NCBI GenBank assembly: GCA_051453625.1
Contig: JBOZIK010000001.1
Span: 155,161,901 to 155,225,900 of the forward strand
Direction of reading: 5' to 3'
DNA length: 64,000 nucleotides
Source: Welwitschia mirabilis
Lineage: Eukaryota; Gnetophyta; Gnetopsida; Welwitschiales
The position numbers and the translations under genes were made by a program. The first letter of the stretch is position 1. Each line of letters begins with the position of its first letter. Positions 24,501 to 37,765 of this stretch are shown here, piece after piece. A model generated the notes under the pieces. It made no database searches. It was given only the letters and a program-made list of their open reading frames with translations, and was not told where the DNA came from.

Positions 24501-27500
24501 AAATTCTAGACTCTCATACTAGAAAACTTTAAAACAAGATAATTAGTGAAGTACTAATCAAATAAACTCACTATAATCAAAGTACATGGAAAAACAAGGA
24601 GTTCATGAGGCAATGCTTTCCTCAAATATTCAAATGAAAATGAGTTGTTTTTGTATAATCATAAATTGAGTTATATGTCAAAATAAATGGTTTTAGAAAT
24701 GGCAATGAAGATGGATGAAGAACAACTAGTAAATGCAGGCGTAAGTGATACTCCACTAGAAGGCCTCATCTCAAGATCTAGCTAATAAATTTAATGTTCT
24801 AAATTCAATTTGTAATAATTATGTATTTGTTAAGAGTAATTACTATGTAATTAAGAAAAATGATTTCATAATAAAGGGGTGTAATCTTAAATTGTAACGT
24901 TGTGTTCCTTCATCTTAAGTTTTAAGTTGATGGCATTAGGTGAGGATGGATAGAGTGGATGGATGTAACTGATGACAACCTTGGTTAATTTCAAAGGGCC
25001 CCAAGAGAAGGTCATAGTTCATGTTTTTACCTTTGACCACTAGTTTAAGGCTAGAATAAGAAGTCGAGAAAATACTACTAGTTCATTACCATATTAGTAA
25101 AGAGATGCTTTAATTTCTACATAATTATTATGTTATTTAATTCATTATTATGCATTCCAAAATATTCCTTATTAAATCCAAAGTCTAATCTTAGTTTTAT
25201 AATTTGGAACATTCCACTCTTTGTTGATGTAAATACCATTACTAGTATTATGATTTTTAGAACTATCATCATGATTATAGTAATCATAATCATCTTATGT
25301 TTCCTTAATTGATTTTGTTATCCTCCTTATTTATGCTATAAATAATGTATGTATTTTATATTTTGTATTCTTTTCAATTAGCTAATGAATAGTATTTTAA
25401 AAATATAATGCCCTTTAGCATTTTTATCATGTTCAGTAATCATAGATTATATCGAAAGGTTTATAATAACTCTTTATTTTCTTTTCTTTTTTTCATTTTT
25501 CTAATTTTTGGTTTAATATTATATGTATGGATTATCATGTGCAATGAATTCTAAGTGTTGATGGGTACCATGTATTTATTTAAGAATTTAAAGTTGTTAT
25601 GAAATATACAATTTAATTGTTAAAATTAACAAAATGATATGTCATTTGAAATGAATCAACATGTAAGTTTTTATTAAAGGAGGACTTATTAATTAAAGTA
25701 TAAGTTGTAACTATATGACCCTTCTAGTACAGGTGTAAAATGGATCATGACCTTTGGTCAAATTCAAAAGGCATAATCTAGCTAAGGTAGAGGACATGCA
25801 TGAATGCATTAGCTAGAATTCTTACTGACTTAGCCTAATTACTTAGTGGTCCTACAAATTAAACCTTAAAGGCAAACCTTCTTAGATAGTCAATCTTGCT
25901 AGATCTTCTTATTTGGTGATAACTATGATTAAAGAGAAAATATTTGTACTTAATAAAGATAACTTTTGTTTTTCATTATTTTTAAAAGTTCCTACTATTA
26001 CTATTTTATGTTATGTATTTTTCATGTATTTATTTCTTTTCTATAATTTTTATTTATTTACATTCAACATTATTGTGAAACTAACTTTGAAGATGTTGGA
26101 ATATCACACACATTGCATATGAAATTTAAGCACTTGCTTTACTGTCAGAGATATGTATAAATAAAACATATTATATTGTTTTATTCCATGTTATATTTTG
26201 GTGACAAAGTATGTTTATATTATAAGTATAAATATGTTCATATTTTAAATAAAATAGTATATACATTAACTTTTCACAAATACATTTTAGAGGTTAAAAA
26301 TATGTTCCTATAGTATTGTAAATTCAAATTATGGTTCTTTCTTCAAATTAGAATGTATATAAAGTTTTTGTGTCTATATACTAAATTTTTACATAAAGGG
26401 ATTTTCAAATAACTTTTATGATTTGATGTTTATGCATATTTTTTCTTGCTTATTTCTTCTTCTTTCTCTCTGTGTTGTTTAGATAAGAATGCTTTGTATT
26501 ATTTTACTAACATTTGTTGATAACACCTCAAGTAATTGATTACAACATTCCATTATTATAAGGTTAACAATGTTGGATAGTATGAAATTGATTTGAATTT
26601 TAGTTTCACAATGTATTCTTATTATAAATAAAACAAATTAAATTATAAAAAATAAATCACTTAAGCACCATTCTTTTTTAAACATGCTTACTCTAGAGAA
26701 ATTAAGTATGATGTTGGAAGAATTTAGTCTATTGTGTGCCACATTTCTTTTCATTTAATAATTAATTTATAAATCCATTACAAGCAATCATTTAATTATT
26801 AATGTCATCATAGTATTTAGCAAGTTTTCATATCTATGGCATGATTTATTTGTGTATAAAGTTTTGAATATCATCTTTTAAAAACATGGGTATTACTTTC
26901 CATAGTTGAATAACTTGTTCATAAGTTTACCTAAAAAGTTATGTTAGCTGTGTAGCTTAAATGAAAAAAATAATTGGCATTATAAAAATGAAATAAATAT
27001 TTAAAAATAAATATTTATAATTAGTCATTCATCTATAAGATTAATAAAGTAATCTATTAATTTAACTATGAATATATCAATCAAGCTAAAGTTATGTATA
27101 ACATTATAGAAAATTTTTATAAGAAGTAAGAGATATAAATGTAAATGATTAATTGAATGGGAAAAGAATGAAGAGATATAAGTTGAAAAAATTTTAATCA
27201 TATTTTATTTTATAAATTTAATTTAATGGGTATACAAAGAATAAATATGTAAACAATACAGTGAAAATGGGTCTAAGTCTCAAATGGTTATGTATTTTTA
27301 TGTGTAAATCATGTATAATGTGTGTTTATAATAGTATGTAAGTGTTTAAACAAATGATAACAACAAATTATTATTAGGTTGATTGCTTGGCATTCTGATA
27401 AGAGTAATCTTCTTCATTCTCTTTCTTTGTTGATTTTCAAATTTATGTTTTATTAATAGCCTTATGTCTATAGTGATTCATATACATTTCCTTCATGTAT

Positions 27501-29690
27501 TTTAAGTTTTATATGGATATCACAAATTATGTATTTTTATGTTCCATTTTTGATAATGTCATGAAGTGTAGATGGATCTCATTTTTATTCAAAAAAATTT
27601 TTTAAATTATTTGGAATTTCATTTTATTTTGCTACAGATGTTACTAAGTTGTTTAGCTTAAGTGTTATATATTTTCTTAGGGCCAACTTAATTACCCCCT
27701 CTATTTTGCAGTGATAGAGTTTACTTTAATGTTCTATGTCTTCATTGTTGATTTTATTTAAAAACTCTAAATACCTTGGAAACACTATAGTTTAACTAGA
27801 CTAGAAATTTACTATCATTGAAATCCTAAAAGAAGCTATTCTCACCTTTGTTATCAAATTCTGGAAGTTTCATTAATTAAAATGAAAAAAAATCTTCTAA
27901 TAGATTTAAAAATCCTTGTCATGTGTAATACTAAATTAACATATCTAGACAATAATATAGTATAATATGATCCTAAAAAAATGTTGAATATTACTACCTA
28001 GAAAACCTAAAAGATTAAAAAACTAAATACTAATAAAAATAAATGAGATAAAAAAGAATGTTTTAATTATCTTTAAGTAACTCTTTTTTTTAATTTGAAA
28101 GACATTTTTTAGAATTAAACTAATAACAATAAACTTATAAAAGCACTATTCTATTATTAGGATAGAACCATAGAAGAGGAAAACCTTTTATAGTACTTGA
28201 GGTAAAAAAAATTTTAACGTTTGTAAAATTGTAAATCTTAAGTCATAAACAAAATGAAAAGAAACTTTTAAAGCTTCTTACATAGAAAAAATTATAAAGT
28301 TTTATAAGATTTTATCAAATCTTGGAAAATGTCATGATTAGAAAATTTCATGATTGGATGTTTCAAAATAAACATTATTCTAAGCTAGTAAAAATGGTGA
28401 TTTATGGTAGATCATGATATATTTTAAGGACATATAGTTTCAAAAGAAGGTATGAAAATTAAACACATAAATAATTAAAAACCTATTAACTTCTAAGAAT
28501 GTTAAATATATAAGATCATTTCTAAAACATGTTATGTGATCAAAGTATAGCAAACCCAAATACAAGTAAAAAAAAAAAAATGTTATTCTTTCATAGGAAG
28601 CATATAAAAAATACCATAGATACAAGGGTTAGTTGAATAAAAAATGAAAAGGTAAAAAATTTTAAGATGAAACTCAATACTATAAAAGTGGAAAGAGGTT
28701 CATCCAATGATAACATAAAGTATCCATAATGTTAGGCCTAGGATGTAACTAATCCTACATATTATAGGTAATCATGATTCTAATTATACCTAGAAGATTA
28801 TAATAAGCAGATGATTAGTGTAGCTTATTTTATTATAATGACCTACTAAAATAAAACATTAGATAGCTTATTAACTCTTAAATGATTAATGATAAAATAA
28901 ATAAAAAATAAAACAATGCAAAAAAAATTAATAATAAGAAGAAGTATCAAGGATAGAAGTCACCATCAAAGATCAATATCCTATTAAAGATGAATATTAC
29001 TAAATGTTGCGATAAGGCTTCAAAGTTGTAAGTCCCTAAGTTAGAAGGGCTTAAGTGGCCATTGAGCCATCTAAGCCAGGTACAGAATAAAATGATTTAA
29101 GAGTAAATGAAATCTAGATGTCTTGGTCAAATGGAGGGCATGGCCTTATATAGTTATTAGACATAGCCATACGATCATCTAAGGATATAACATATGTGGT
29201 TAGGATTATATACAAATATTTGTGTTGGTAAAGTATATTCTTGAACTACTTAATGTATAATGGTGTCCCATAAGCTAATATGAATTATATAATTAAGGCT
29301 TAACTCCTAACTTCAATGCATCACTATGTCAATGAGCTCAATAATTGTTATGTGGTTTTAGTATCAACATATAAATCTTCCTTAACATTATTGATATATA
29401 AATAGTTGATGAAGGGGATGTCAAACTTAAAAGTTTTTATAATCATACCTCCCTCTAAGAGTACATCCACTATGATCACCTAAATAAATAATTTATTTAT
29501 AAAAAAGGCCTAGACAGTATCAGATAGGGCATCTAAAGGTTCAAATACATTACCATCTTTGTGGAGAATAAGTGTCATATGAGTTGAACTCTAATAAGTT
29601 GTACATCATAAGATACTTAACAAGGAATAATATTATCCATATCTTGATCATAACTGATGTGATTATATTGTTTCTTCTTGATACATGGAA
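24501..29690. other. Unassigned AT-rich spacer, about 5 kb
   Basis: Some of the first 350 bases may be the 3' untranslated end of element C. Beyond that I found no domain, LTR pair or convincing frame. The sequence is extremely AT-rich with runs of A or T. Frames at 25,913-26,122 and 28,440-28,625 are hydrophobic only because AT-rich codons give F, I, L and Y, and I do not call them genes. Confidence 0.5.
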
Positions 29691-29699
29691 AGAAGAAAA

Positions 29700-29771
<72 letters not shown>

Positions 29772-30253
29772 NNNNNNNNNNNNNNNNNNNNNNNNNNNNN
29801 NNNNNNNNNNNNNNNNNNNNNNNNNNNNNNNNNNNNNNNNNNNNNNNNNNNNNNNNNNNNNNNNNNNNNNNNNNNNNNNNNNNNNNNNNNNNNNNNNNNN
29901 NNNNNNNNNNNNNNNNNNNNNNNNNNNNNNNNNNNNNNNNNNNNNNNNNNNNNNNNNNNNNNNNNNNNNNNNNNNNNNNNNNNNNNNNNNNNNNNNNNNN
30001 NNNNNNNNNNNNNNNNNNNNNNNNNNNNNNNNNNNNNNNNNNNNNNNNNNNNNNNNNNNNNNNNNNNNNNNNNNNNNNNNNNNNNNNNNNNNNNNNNNNN
30101 NNNNNNNNNNNNNNNNNNNNNNNNNNNNNNNNNNNNNNNNNNNNNNNNNNNNNNNNNNNNNNNNNNNNNNNNNNNNNNNNNNNNNNNNNNNNNNNNNNNN
30201 NNNNNNNNNNNNNNNNNNNNNNNNNNNNNNNNNNNNNNNNNNNNNNNNNNNNN

Positions 30254-30288
<35 letters not shown>
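29700..30288. repeat. (CA)n microsatellite with internal gap
   Basis: A pure AC repeat runs from 29,701 to 29,771, then 482 N (29,772-30,253), then a CA repeat to 30,288. The gap is bounded by the repeat on both sides, so the gap probably contains more of it. Apparent Thr-His or Cys-Val reading frames across it are artefacts. Confidence 0.95.
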
Positions 30289-30293
<5 letters not shown>

Positions 30294-30434
30294 CGCATGT
30301 ACAATAATAAATGTGATTATAGTACTGCCTTTTGATGTGTGGAAACTAGAAAGAGAAAAAAACACACAAACATGCACATGTGGACATGCGTGCATATAGA
30401 TGCTTGTGTGCATGAATGCATATGTACACATAGG
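30289..30434. repeat. Alternating purine-pyrimidine (CA/TG/CG) tract left of element D
   Basis: From about 30,360 the sequence is almost all CA, TG, GC and AT steps (AACACACAAACATGCACATG, then GCGTGCATAT, GTGTGCATGA, TATGTACACA). Such sequence can adopt Z-DNA. It continues the CA microsatellite and ends where element D's left LTR starts; a similar tract lies just beyond D's right LTR. Confidence 0.75.
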
Positions 30435-31550
30435 TGCATTATTAACATGCAAAAAATAACATTTTAATTAAGTTAAATTACTATAAAAACGTGTCTTCTA
30501 TTATTTTTATTTATTAATTATTGACTTATCATTTGTCCATAACATTTTTAGGACATTTAATTCATTTTGAAGTATATACCAAAATTTCATGATCATCCAA
30601 GATAAAACACTAGTGTTGCCATTCAGGTCACCCACTGTTGTCGGTCTATGAGGACTGAACATTTCAATTCTTAGACTTTTTATTTGTCATGAAGAATTAA
30701 ATCAAATGTTGTTATGAGATTAATCAAATTCCACATCAAAAATCAATTACATTGTTAACAACATGTGGTGGTGATGATAAGAACTCATGATAGCAACATG
30801 TGGTATTGTTGAGTAGGATGATAGTGGAGACATATGGCAATGATAGCAGTTGGCAGCAACAACATCATCTAGGAGCCAAGTTTTGATGTGTCATAAGAAT
30901 ATCTACCAAATGAAAAAGATGAAAAACTTCCCTACCTAATGCCATCATTTGTAACCATCCACCTAATGCTACAATCCAAGGGCTTGTAACCACATCCCAA
31001 CTCCTCATTTGCCTATAAACGGGTCTTGAGTCCTTCATTGTAATATTCTTTATTTAGGAAAAGTTAGAACCTTGGAGTGTCAAGTCACGATGGCCTTCTA
31101 AGCACCTCTTTAAGGGATTGAGCTTACTTTTGAGGATTGTCTAGAGAGTCCTTTCTTCTTCCTTTATCTTTGATGTAATGTACCTTGTTTTTTAATTCAA
31201 TACTAATGAATGTTTTGTTTTGATTACTAGTTTCAATATATTTTGTACTAGAAATTCTTAAGTGTTACATACTATCAAGATTACTTTGGTCAACTAAGTA
31301 AATTTGTTAAGTTAATTGACCTAAGTCTTAGTAGTTTCATAATTTTTTTGCATCATAAGTTCATACCTTTTTATTTTTATTACAAGGCTAAGAAGAATTA
31401 GTAACTTTCAAGTTTACCAACACTCATATGGTAAATGAGATTATGTCACCATGACTTAAGCCTTTATACTTGATGATCTAAAGTTTGTTTTAGAATAAGT
31501 GTAGCATATGGATAAGTGAGGACCCACAAAGGACGAATCAAATGATCCTG
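30435..31550 (+). repeat. Element D left LTR
   Basis: It aligns along its whole length with 36,529-37,684, sharing for example TTCTATTATTTTTATTTATT, CATTCAGGTCACC, CTATGAGG, TTTGATGTAATGTACCTT, GATTACTAGTTTCA and GAGATTATGTCACCATGAC. It starts TGCATTATTAACATG. Similarity stops after GATCC at about 31,548. No primer-binding site was recognised just downstream. Confidence 0.85.
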
Positions 31551-33119
31551 TGTAGCTTACTTGCTTTTCTCTTTTTCCTACAAAGTTTCAAACACAATTT
31601 TGAAATTCCTCTTTTTCCTTGCTTTCTTTTTTATTGTAACTTGTATTAAGTAAAAATTTAATGTAAAGCTTCTAAAACTACCCTTACTATCCCAGTGAAA
31701 AGAATAATACTAAGTCGAAACTTAGTTAAATCTAGTCCATTGTAAACATGCTCAAGTTTTAACACCATTACTAGGGATAATGGCATTGTAGTAGCTCAGA
31801 AAAGCATCTGCTTTACTTTTGCAAGTCTTATAGTTAATTTTTTATTTTTCTAGTGGTGGGTACTACTCCATTCTAGTGATACTCAAACTGATCTTATTTT
31901 TCTTGCTTTTATGCATTTTCTAGTGGATGATACTAGTTATTCTAAGGATACTGAACTAGTTTAGTTTAATTTTTCCTTTGTTTTTACTATAACTTATTTT
32001 TGTGTAGGCCTAACAATGTGTTTTTATAGGTTTCTTAAAAATAAAAACTTAAAAACTAAAAATTTAACTTATGTTGCATGTTTTTCTTTACCTACTATGT
32101 TTTTAATTTAGTTTTTAATTTTCTACCCTCTAAATTCATTGCATCATAAACATTAAAAATCTAAAAAAAGAACTTTCATGATTTTGTTAAGAATTGGGTT
32201 GTAAATGCTCACATTTTTTGTTTATGCTTTACTTTATTGTGAATCTAATGCATTAATCCATTTGTGAAAACTTAGCAAAACTCTATGGAAAATCTGAACA
32301 TTTACCTTGCATTCTGACTGGTGCCACTGCCTGCCTTGACCAGCGCTATCGTCTTTTATGCTTAAAGAACTCTGAAATTTTTTTTAAATACTCTGTGTAA
32401 ACCCAAAACTCCTTCTAATTTATAGGATTTGTAAAACCCCCTATGTAATTAGCCTAAAATTATCAAACCTTCTTTTGCATGCATTGGATTCATGATGAAT
32501 CTATAAAATTAGTTAGAATTTCTTTAAATTACAAGGACTCCTTTACTGATCCAAGAAGTTTATGGTGAAATGAATACCATGATGATTTCCAAAGAGAACA
32601 AACCTCAACCTCCTAAAATAACCAACAAGACCCCTCATCCCAACAACAATAAGATTCAAATGACCCACTGATTAGAGCATCATCTAACCAAGAACTCATC
32701 ACTGGATTAAAGCTTATCACCTTGCCTAAGAGATAGCTAAACAACAAGCCGCTATAGCCAACACCAATCAACCTAAGTAGACTCTTTTTTACTACCTCCA
32801 ACCATAATGTTTAGGAATCCCTTCTTATACAATGTAACCATCCATCAACTAAAAGTTAGAATTTAAGTCCTTCATTGTCCAACATTTGCCTCATTTCCCT
32901 AGCTTAGCATCTGAGGAACCATACCTTTACCTTAAGAATTTTGAATGTGTCTTATCAACTATCCCCTAATATCAGAACACTCATAATGTTCCTCAACTTA
33001 TCTTATTTCCATTTTCTTTAAAGGGGAAGGCAAAATCTTAGCTATACATCCTCAAGTCCTTTTCCATAAGAGCTTGGGTCGATTTAAGAAAGGCCTTAAT
33101 CTTTAATTTTCTTCCCAAT
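31551..33119 (+). other. Element D leader and gag N-terminal region
   Basis: This lies between the left LTR and readable gag. It is mostly AT-rich without a clear frame. From about 32,560 a Pro/Asn-rich plus-strand reading (around NKPQPPKITNKTPHPNN) may be the start of gag. No other gene is supported. Confidence 0.45.
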
Positions 33120-34090
33120 CATAAGAAAAATGCCTTGAGAAAAGAAATAATAAACTACCAACAAAAGAGCCATGAAAATTTTTCCCAAGCCTTAGAACAA
33201 TTCAAGAACTTATTACAAAAATGCTCCCAACATGGTTTTAAGTTGAGGTGGGAAATAAGCTTATTTTATAATATATTAACGATAAGAAATAGAAAATTTA
33301 TTGAGATGATAAGTACAAGAAATGTTTTTAGCATGCCCTTAAACAAAAATTAGAAATATCTTAAGAGTATAGCGAAGAGTTTTAAAAGCTAGAAGAATCC
33401 TATTGAACCATCTAGATCTCATCATCCTATTAGGTTTACAAGTGTGTTTAAAGTTCCTAAGAATTTTGAAGTGAATAATAGAATAAATGAATTAGCATGG
33501 AGAGTAGAATCCTTAACCACTTCATCCTCATCTTTATCCTTGATCACTAAACCGGAATGCTTAATTTGACACATATATACTCATAAAATAGCCAAGTATC
33601 CTTCCATTCCTTTATTTCAAAATACTACTAACGAGTAAGTTAATGCAATAGGGCACCAGTGGCAAAATCAGAAAAATGATCCATACTTAAACACATACAA
33701 CATTAGGTGAAGGAATCACCCTAACTTTTCTTAGAAGCAAGACAATAAAATTAATCAATTAAGAAATCCATTTCCTTCATCATCTTCCCATTCATTTCCT
33801 TCCAATTACTAAATGCCATCTTCATCCACCCACTTTGAGGAATCAGTAAGTAAATTCATGGAAACTCAAGTCCAAATCAGTCATAACCATAAATCAATCT
33901 TTAAGCAACATTCCTCATTATTAAATAATATTAAACAAATCCTTCAACAACTCTAACAAACTCAAACCCAGATCCTCTTTATCTTAAATCAAAGAGATCC
34001 AGGAAAACTCCCTATGAGTACTCAACCAAATACCAAAAGTATTAGGTTTATCGAGAAAGGGTCAACCCACTTAGAAAAAACCAAGGCTAT
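33120..34090 (+). pseudogene. Element D gag (broken)
   Basis: The frame at 33,135-33,353 reads KEIINYQQKSHENFSQALEQ and FKNLLQKCSQHGF, the C-terminal half of the Retrotrans_gag core. Farther on, near 33,695-33,740, NTYNIR, a stop, RNHPNFS, a stop, KQ is read: a hallmark Tat/Athila gag stretch in which two Trp codons have become TGA and TAG. A Gln-rich, HNHKS/QQ stretch with weak coiled-coil character follows to about 33,990. The copy is a pseudogene. Confidence 0.82.
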
Positions 34091-34224
34091 TTACCTTTAA
34101 AGAGCATAGAAATTAATTAAGGTTTAACTTAGATTTAATCTAAAAATGAGGGAAAGGAAAAGGCCAAATACATAACTTCTTACCAAGAACATTTACCCTT
34201 CCCCTAATCTTTGAATAAAGAAAA

Positions 34225-34840
34225 GGTCAAAGACTTAGAAAAACCCTTGCCAACATACAAAGAGCCTTTACCTTTTCCCTAATGTCTTAGGAAAAAGAAC
34301 ATTGAGAAACAACAATTAGAGGCCTTGGAAATTTTTAATGTCACTAAGATCAATATGCCTCTTTTAGAAGCGATTGAAAAGGTGCTCTCTTATGTAAAGT
34401 TCTTTAAGGATATGTGTATAACAAAGAGGTGTATGAACATTAAGAACAAAGCCTTCTTAGCCCAACAAACTAGCGTAATCATCCAAAATTAGTTTCTGCC
34501 TAAGTACAAAGATCCAGATTGCCTAACAATAGCCATTCCAATTGGGAATAAGAATAAGAACATTAATCAAGCTTTGTTAAATCTAGGAGAAAGTGTCAAC
34601 ATTCTACCCCATTATGTGTACGAGGACCTTAGCTAAAATGATCTTAAATGCATTAAAATCAAACTAGAATTGGTCAATAGATTTGTGAAGTCATTGTTAA
34701 GAATAATCAAGGACATGATAGTACAAGTAAAAAATTGTTATTTCTTGATGGACTTCATTGTTGTAGAAATGGACACACCAAAATGTAATTCAGTCCTATT
34801 TAGAAAGACCTTTCCTAGTAAGCTCTAATGCCCTTAGAAA
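34225..34840 (+). pseudogene. Element D aspartic protease region (well conserved)
   Basis: Apart from a few stops, one frame reads through LEALEIFNVTKINMPLLEAI, SYVKFFKDMC, LPKYKDPDCLTIAIPIGNK, INQALLNLGESVNILPHYVY, then LVNRFVKSLLRIIKDMIVQV and FLMDFIVVEM. It ends in LFRKTFPSKL and FGNMNLKLNI. This is the protease domain of Tat/Athila-like elements. The catalytic D-L-G-A-S box reads NLGES, so the active-site Asp is Asn and the Ala is Glu. It would be inactive. Confidence 0.85.
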
Positions 34841-36528
34841 TTTAAGAATAGTTAAATGAAGATATTATTTGGCAACATGAATTTGAAATTAAATATCCTC
34901 AATACAATGAAATTACTAGTCAATCCTAAAGAGATTAATAGGGTTTATGAAATTTATGACTTTAAATATTCTCCTTATAAGCTAAATACTTCCCATTCTA
35001 TGCCATCACTTGAATTGTCAATTCTCTGACTCTGAACATAATAGTTATACTTCTTTTAAGTCTTCTGCAATAAGTCATCCTATAAAAGAGGAATTTTTCC
35101 CTAAGGATGATTTTCTCATGAAAATCATGCAGTACTATCACTCATCCTGTTACCCTTTTAAGCCATTCAATTCATCAAATCCATTTTCAAACCATCTTAT
35201 TCATCTTACAAACCATTCACCTTGGTTATTTACTTATGAGTTTTTGAGACTAACAAACCCAGATTAATGGCCCTTAAACAAAAATAAATAATAAAGCAAT
35301 CTCATTATCACCTAAGTAATGGTTATAATTTAGTTCACTTATGGGTTTTTAAAGAACAGTTATTCTTGTTTTTAGTGTGATTGTTAAAAACAAATTCGCT
35401 TAAGGTCTTTGATGATGGTAATACTTAGTTGAAAAGGTGTAACCTACCATTGTGTATGCTTCTTAAGTCTAAAGCTTTTGATAGGGATAAGATTTATCTT
35501 GATTAGGTTAATGAGCCAATGACCCTTTAAATGTGCATAAAAAATGAATATGACAAGTTGAACAAAAGAAAATAATATATTTCTTCTTCAAATACACATT
35601 CATCACTTAATTGGATTTAGTTAACTACATCAGGGTTATGGACGCTCACTAACAATGCAGCTCTAATGATCTAATTGCAATATGATTAACTACAGTAGGG
35701 CTCTAAATGCTCATTGGTAATGCAACACTGATTTTTGCATTAAAGACCATGCTTAGCTCTGTTAGCAAAAAATGTCATAATAATGAATGCACAATTTGAT
35801 TCAAAAGCTAATAGAAATAGAGAATAAATGAATGAAAAAGGTGGGAATTAGAGGTCTGCAGCATTTTATTGTCTTTAACTCATACTTAAGATTTGCTACG
35901 GTTTCTTGAATTTTTATAAGTTCCTTAGTCCAAATGACACTTAGTTGATTTTGAGATCCACCAAAAATTACAAAAAGATAATAAAGTCTATTAGCTTAGG
36001 TAGGTTTGCTCATTCATTTATCGATTTTATGGTTAAGTCCTTTGACATGTTTTCCCTTTCCATATCCATCACCCATTTCACTTCATCCCTATTTCACGAG
36101 AAATAAATCCTAAGGCATAAAGCATTTTATGAATTGTCTTTTCACTTAACTTTTAATAGAATGATCATTTAGTATTAGTTAGTCTTTTCATTTTTATAGA
36201 TTAGCTACATCGATTTGCATGGTTTTCAATAAAAGAACTCATCAATATCTTTCTAAAATTATGTCCTTAAATGACTTAAATGTTTTTCACCACATAAAAC
36301 TTTGAGGATAAAGTTTAGTTTTGATTATGGGGTATGGCATCTAGTTCTCTCATAAAAATTTTCACCGAATTTTTCATTTGATGCCTCAACTATAGAAATT
36401 TGGTCATAAACTTTTACAAAGTTATATCATTTTCAGACGTAAACACTTCAAATTAGATAATTTTTTCATGTTTAACCATGTCATTATCCACTGTTTACTA
36501 AGGCACTAGTAAGACTCTAGTTAGGGGA
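34841..36528 (+). other. Element D 3' internal region without RT or integrase
   Basis: A plus-strand frame at 35,010-35,267 is Ser/Phe/Asn-rich and shows no domain. At 35,631-35,740 the phrase TTAACTACA(T/G)(C/T)AGGG repeats with a 55-bp period (35,631 and 35,686). Purine-rich TTAGGGGA at 36,521-36,528 could be the polypurine tract. No RT, RNase H or integrase motif was found in any frame. Confidence 0.55.
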
Positions 36529-37684
36529 TGTATTAACATGTAAAAGTTGACATTTTAGTCAAGTTAAATGATCAATTTACTCTATGAAAGACATTAATAT
36601 AATTGATTTTACCATAAAAATACGTCTTCTATTATTTTTATTTATTAATTATGGACTTATCATTTGTCGATAACATTTTCAAGGAATTTAATGTATTTTG
36701 AAGAATATATTAAAGTTTGATTATCATCTAAGCTAAAACATCGGTTCCACCATTCAGGTCACCTAACACTGCTAGTCTATGAGGGTAGAACACTTTAATT
36801 CTTTCGTTTCTGATTTGTTATAAAGAATTAAATCAAATGCAGTTTGGGCTTGATCGAATTCCACATCAAAAACCAATTGCATTCTTGACAACACATGGTA
36901 GTTATGATAAGGACTTGCAGTAGTGACATGTGGTGATAATGACAACATGTGGCAGTGGAGACACATGGTGATGATAATGGTTGGCAGTAGCAGCAGCATC
37001 TAGGAGCTAAGTGTTGAATGCATCATAAGAATCTCTACCAAATGGAAAAGAAGACAAACCATCCTACCTAATGGCATCATTATGTAACTGTTCACCTAAT
37101 GCCACAAGCCATAGGCTTGTAACTTACCCCCACCTCCTCATTTGCCTATGAAAGGGCCTTGAGTCCTTTATTATAATATCCTTCATTTAGGCAAAGTTAG
37201 AACCTTGAAACATTAAGTCGCAATGGCCTTTTAAGAACTTCTTTAGGGGAAGTGAGCTTGCTTTTGAAAATTGAATGGAGAGTTCTTTTTGCTTCCTTCA
37301 TCTTTGATGTAATGTACCTTATTTTTCTGACTTAATGCTAAGAAGTATTTTCTTTTGATTACTAGTTTCAACATATTTTGTACTAGGAATGCGTAAGTGA
37401 CACATATTATCAAGTTTAGTTTAATTAACCAAGTGACTCCGTTAAGTTAATTGATCTAAGTATTAGTAGTTTCATAGATCTTATGCATTATAAGTTCAAA
37501 CTTTCTATTTTTATTACAAGGCTGAGAAGGATTAGTGACTTTCTAGTTTACCAATACTCATATGGTGAATGAGATTATGTCACCATGACCTAAGCCTTTA
37601 CACTTGATGGTCTGAATTTTGTTTTAAGATAAGTGCAGCATATGGTCAAGTGAGGACTTGCAAAGGACAAATCATGTGATCCCA
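36529..37684 (+). repeat. Element D right LTR
   Basis: Starts TGTATTAACATG directly after a purine run and aligns with 30,435-31,550. It appears to end in CCA at 37,684, giving TG...CA termini. The copies differ at many sites plus small indels, so the insertion is old. A frame on the minus strand at 36,772-36,999 lies inside the LTR and is not a gene. Confidence 0.85.
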
Positions 37685-37765
37685 TGCATGCATGCATGTG
37701 TGCATGCATTTGCGCATGCACGCGTACACACATGCATGTGCACATGTATACCTGCACACACATAG
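37681..37765. repeat. Alternating purine-pyrimidine (GCAT/CA) tract right of element D
   Basis: Runs such as CATGCATGCATGCATGTG, GCGCATGCACGCGTACACAC and ATGTGCACATGTATA follow the right LTR directly. About 80 bp alternate purine and pyrimidine almost perfectly, a Z-DNA-prone sequence, with several self-complementary blocks. It is the same kind of sequence as at 30,360-30,434. Confidence 0.85.

Larger units (their letters stand above)
30435..37684 (+). mobile_element. Element D: LTR element with gag and protease but no RT/integrase
   Basis: Two direct repeats of about 1.1 kb (30,435-31,550 and 36,529-37,684) bound about 5 kb. The interior has gag (33,120-34,090) and protease (34,225-34,840) of Tat/Athila type on the plus strand. 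Nothing resembling RT, RNase H or integrase could be read between 34,850 and 36,528, so it is an internally deleted or non-autonomous copy that would have depended on another element. Purines (TTAGGGGA) precede the right LTR. Confidence 0.8.

Noticed and set aside
25913-26122. Hydrophobic small protein candidate
   Set aside because: Phe/Leu/Ile/Tyr-rich frames are expected from AT-rich sequence; no start context or domain supports it.
29550-30452. Long Thr-His or Cys-Val reading frames on both strands
   Set aside because: They are translations of the (CA)n repeat and the 482-N gap; no gene is implied.
36772-36999. Minus-strand frame of 75 codons
   Set aside because: It lies within the element D right LTR and its counterpart in the left LTR is not open.
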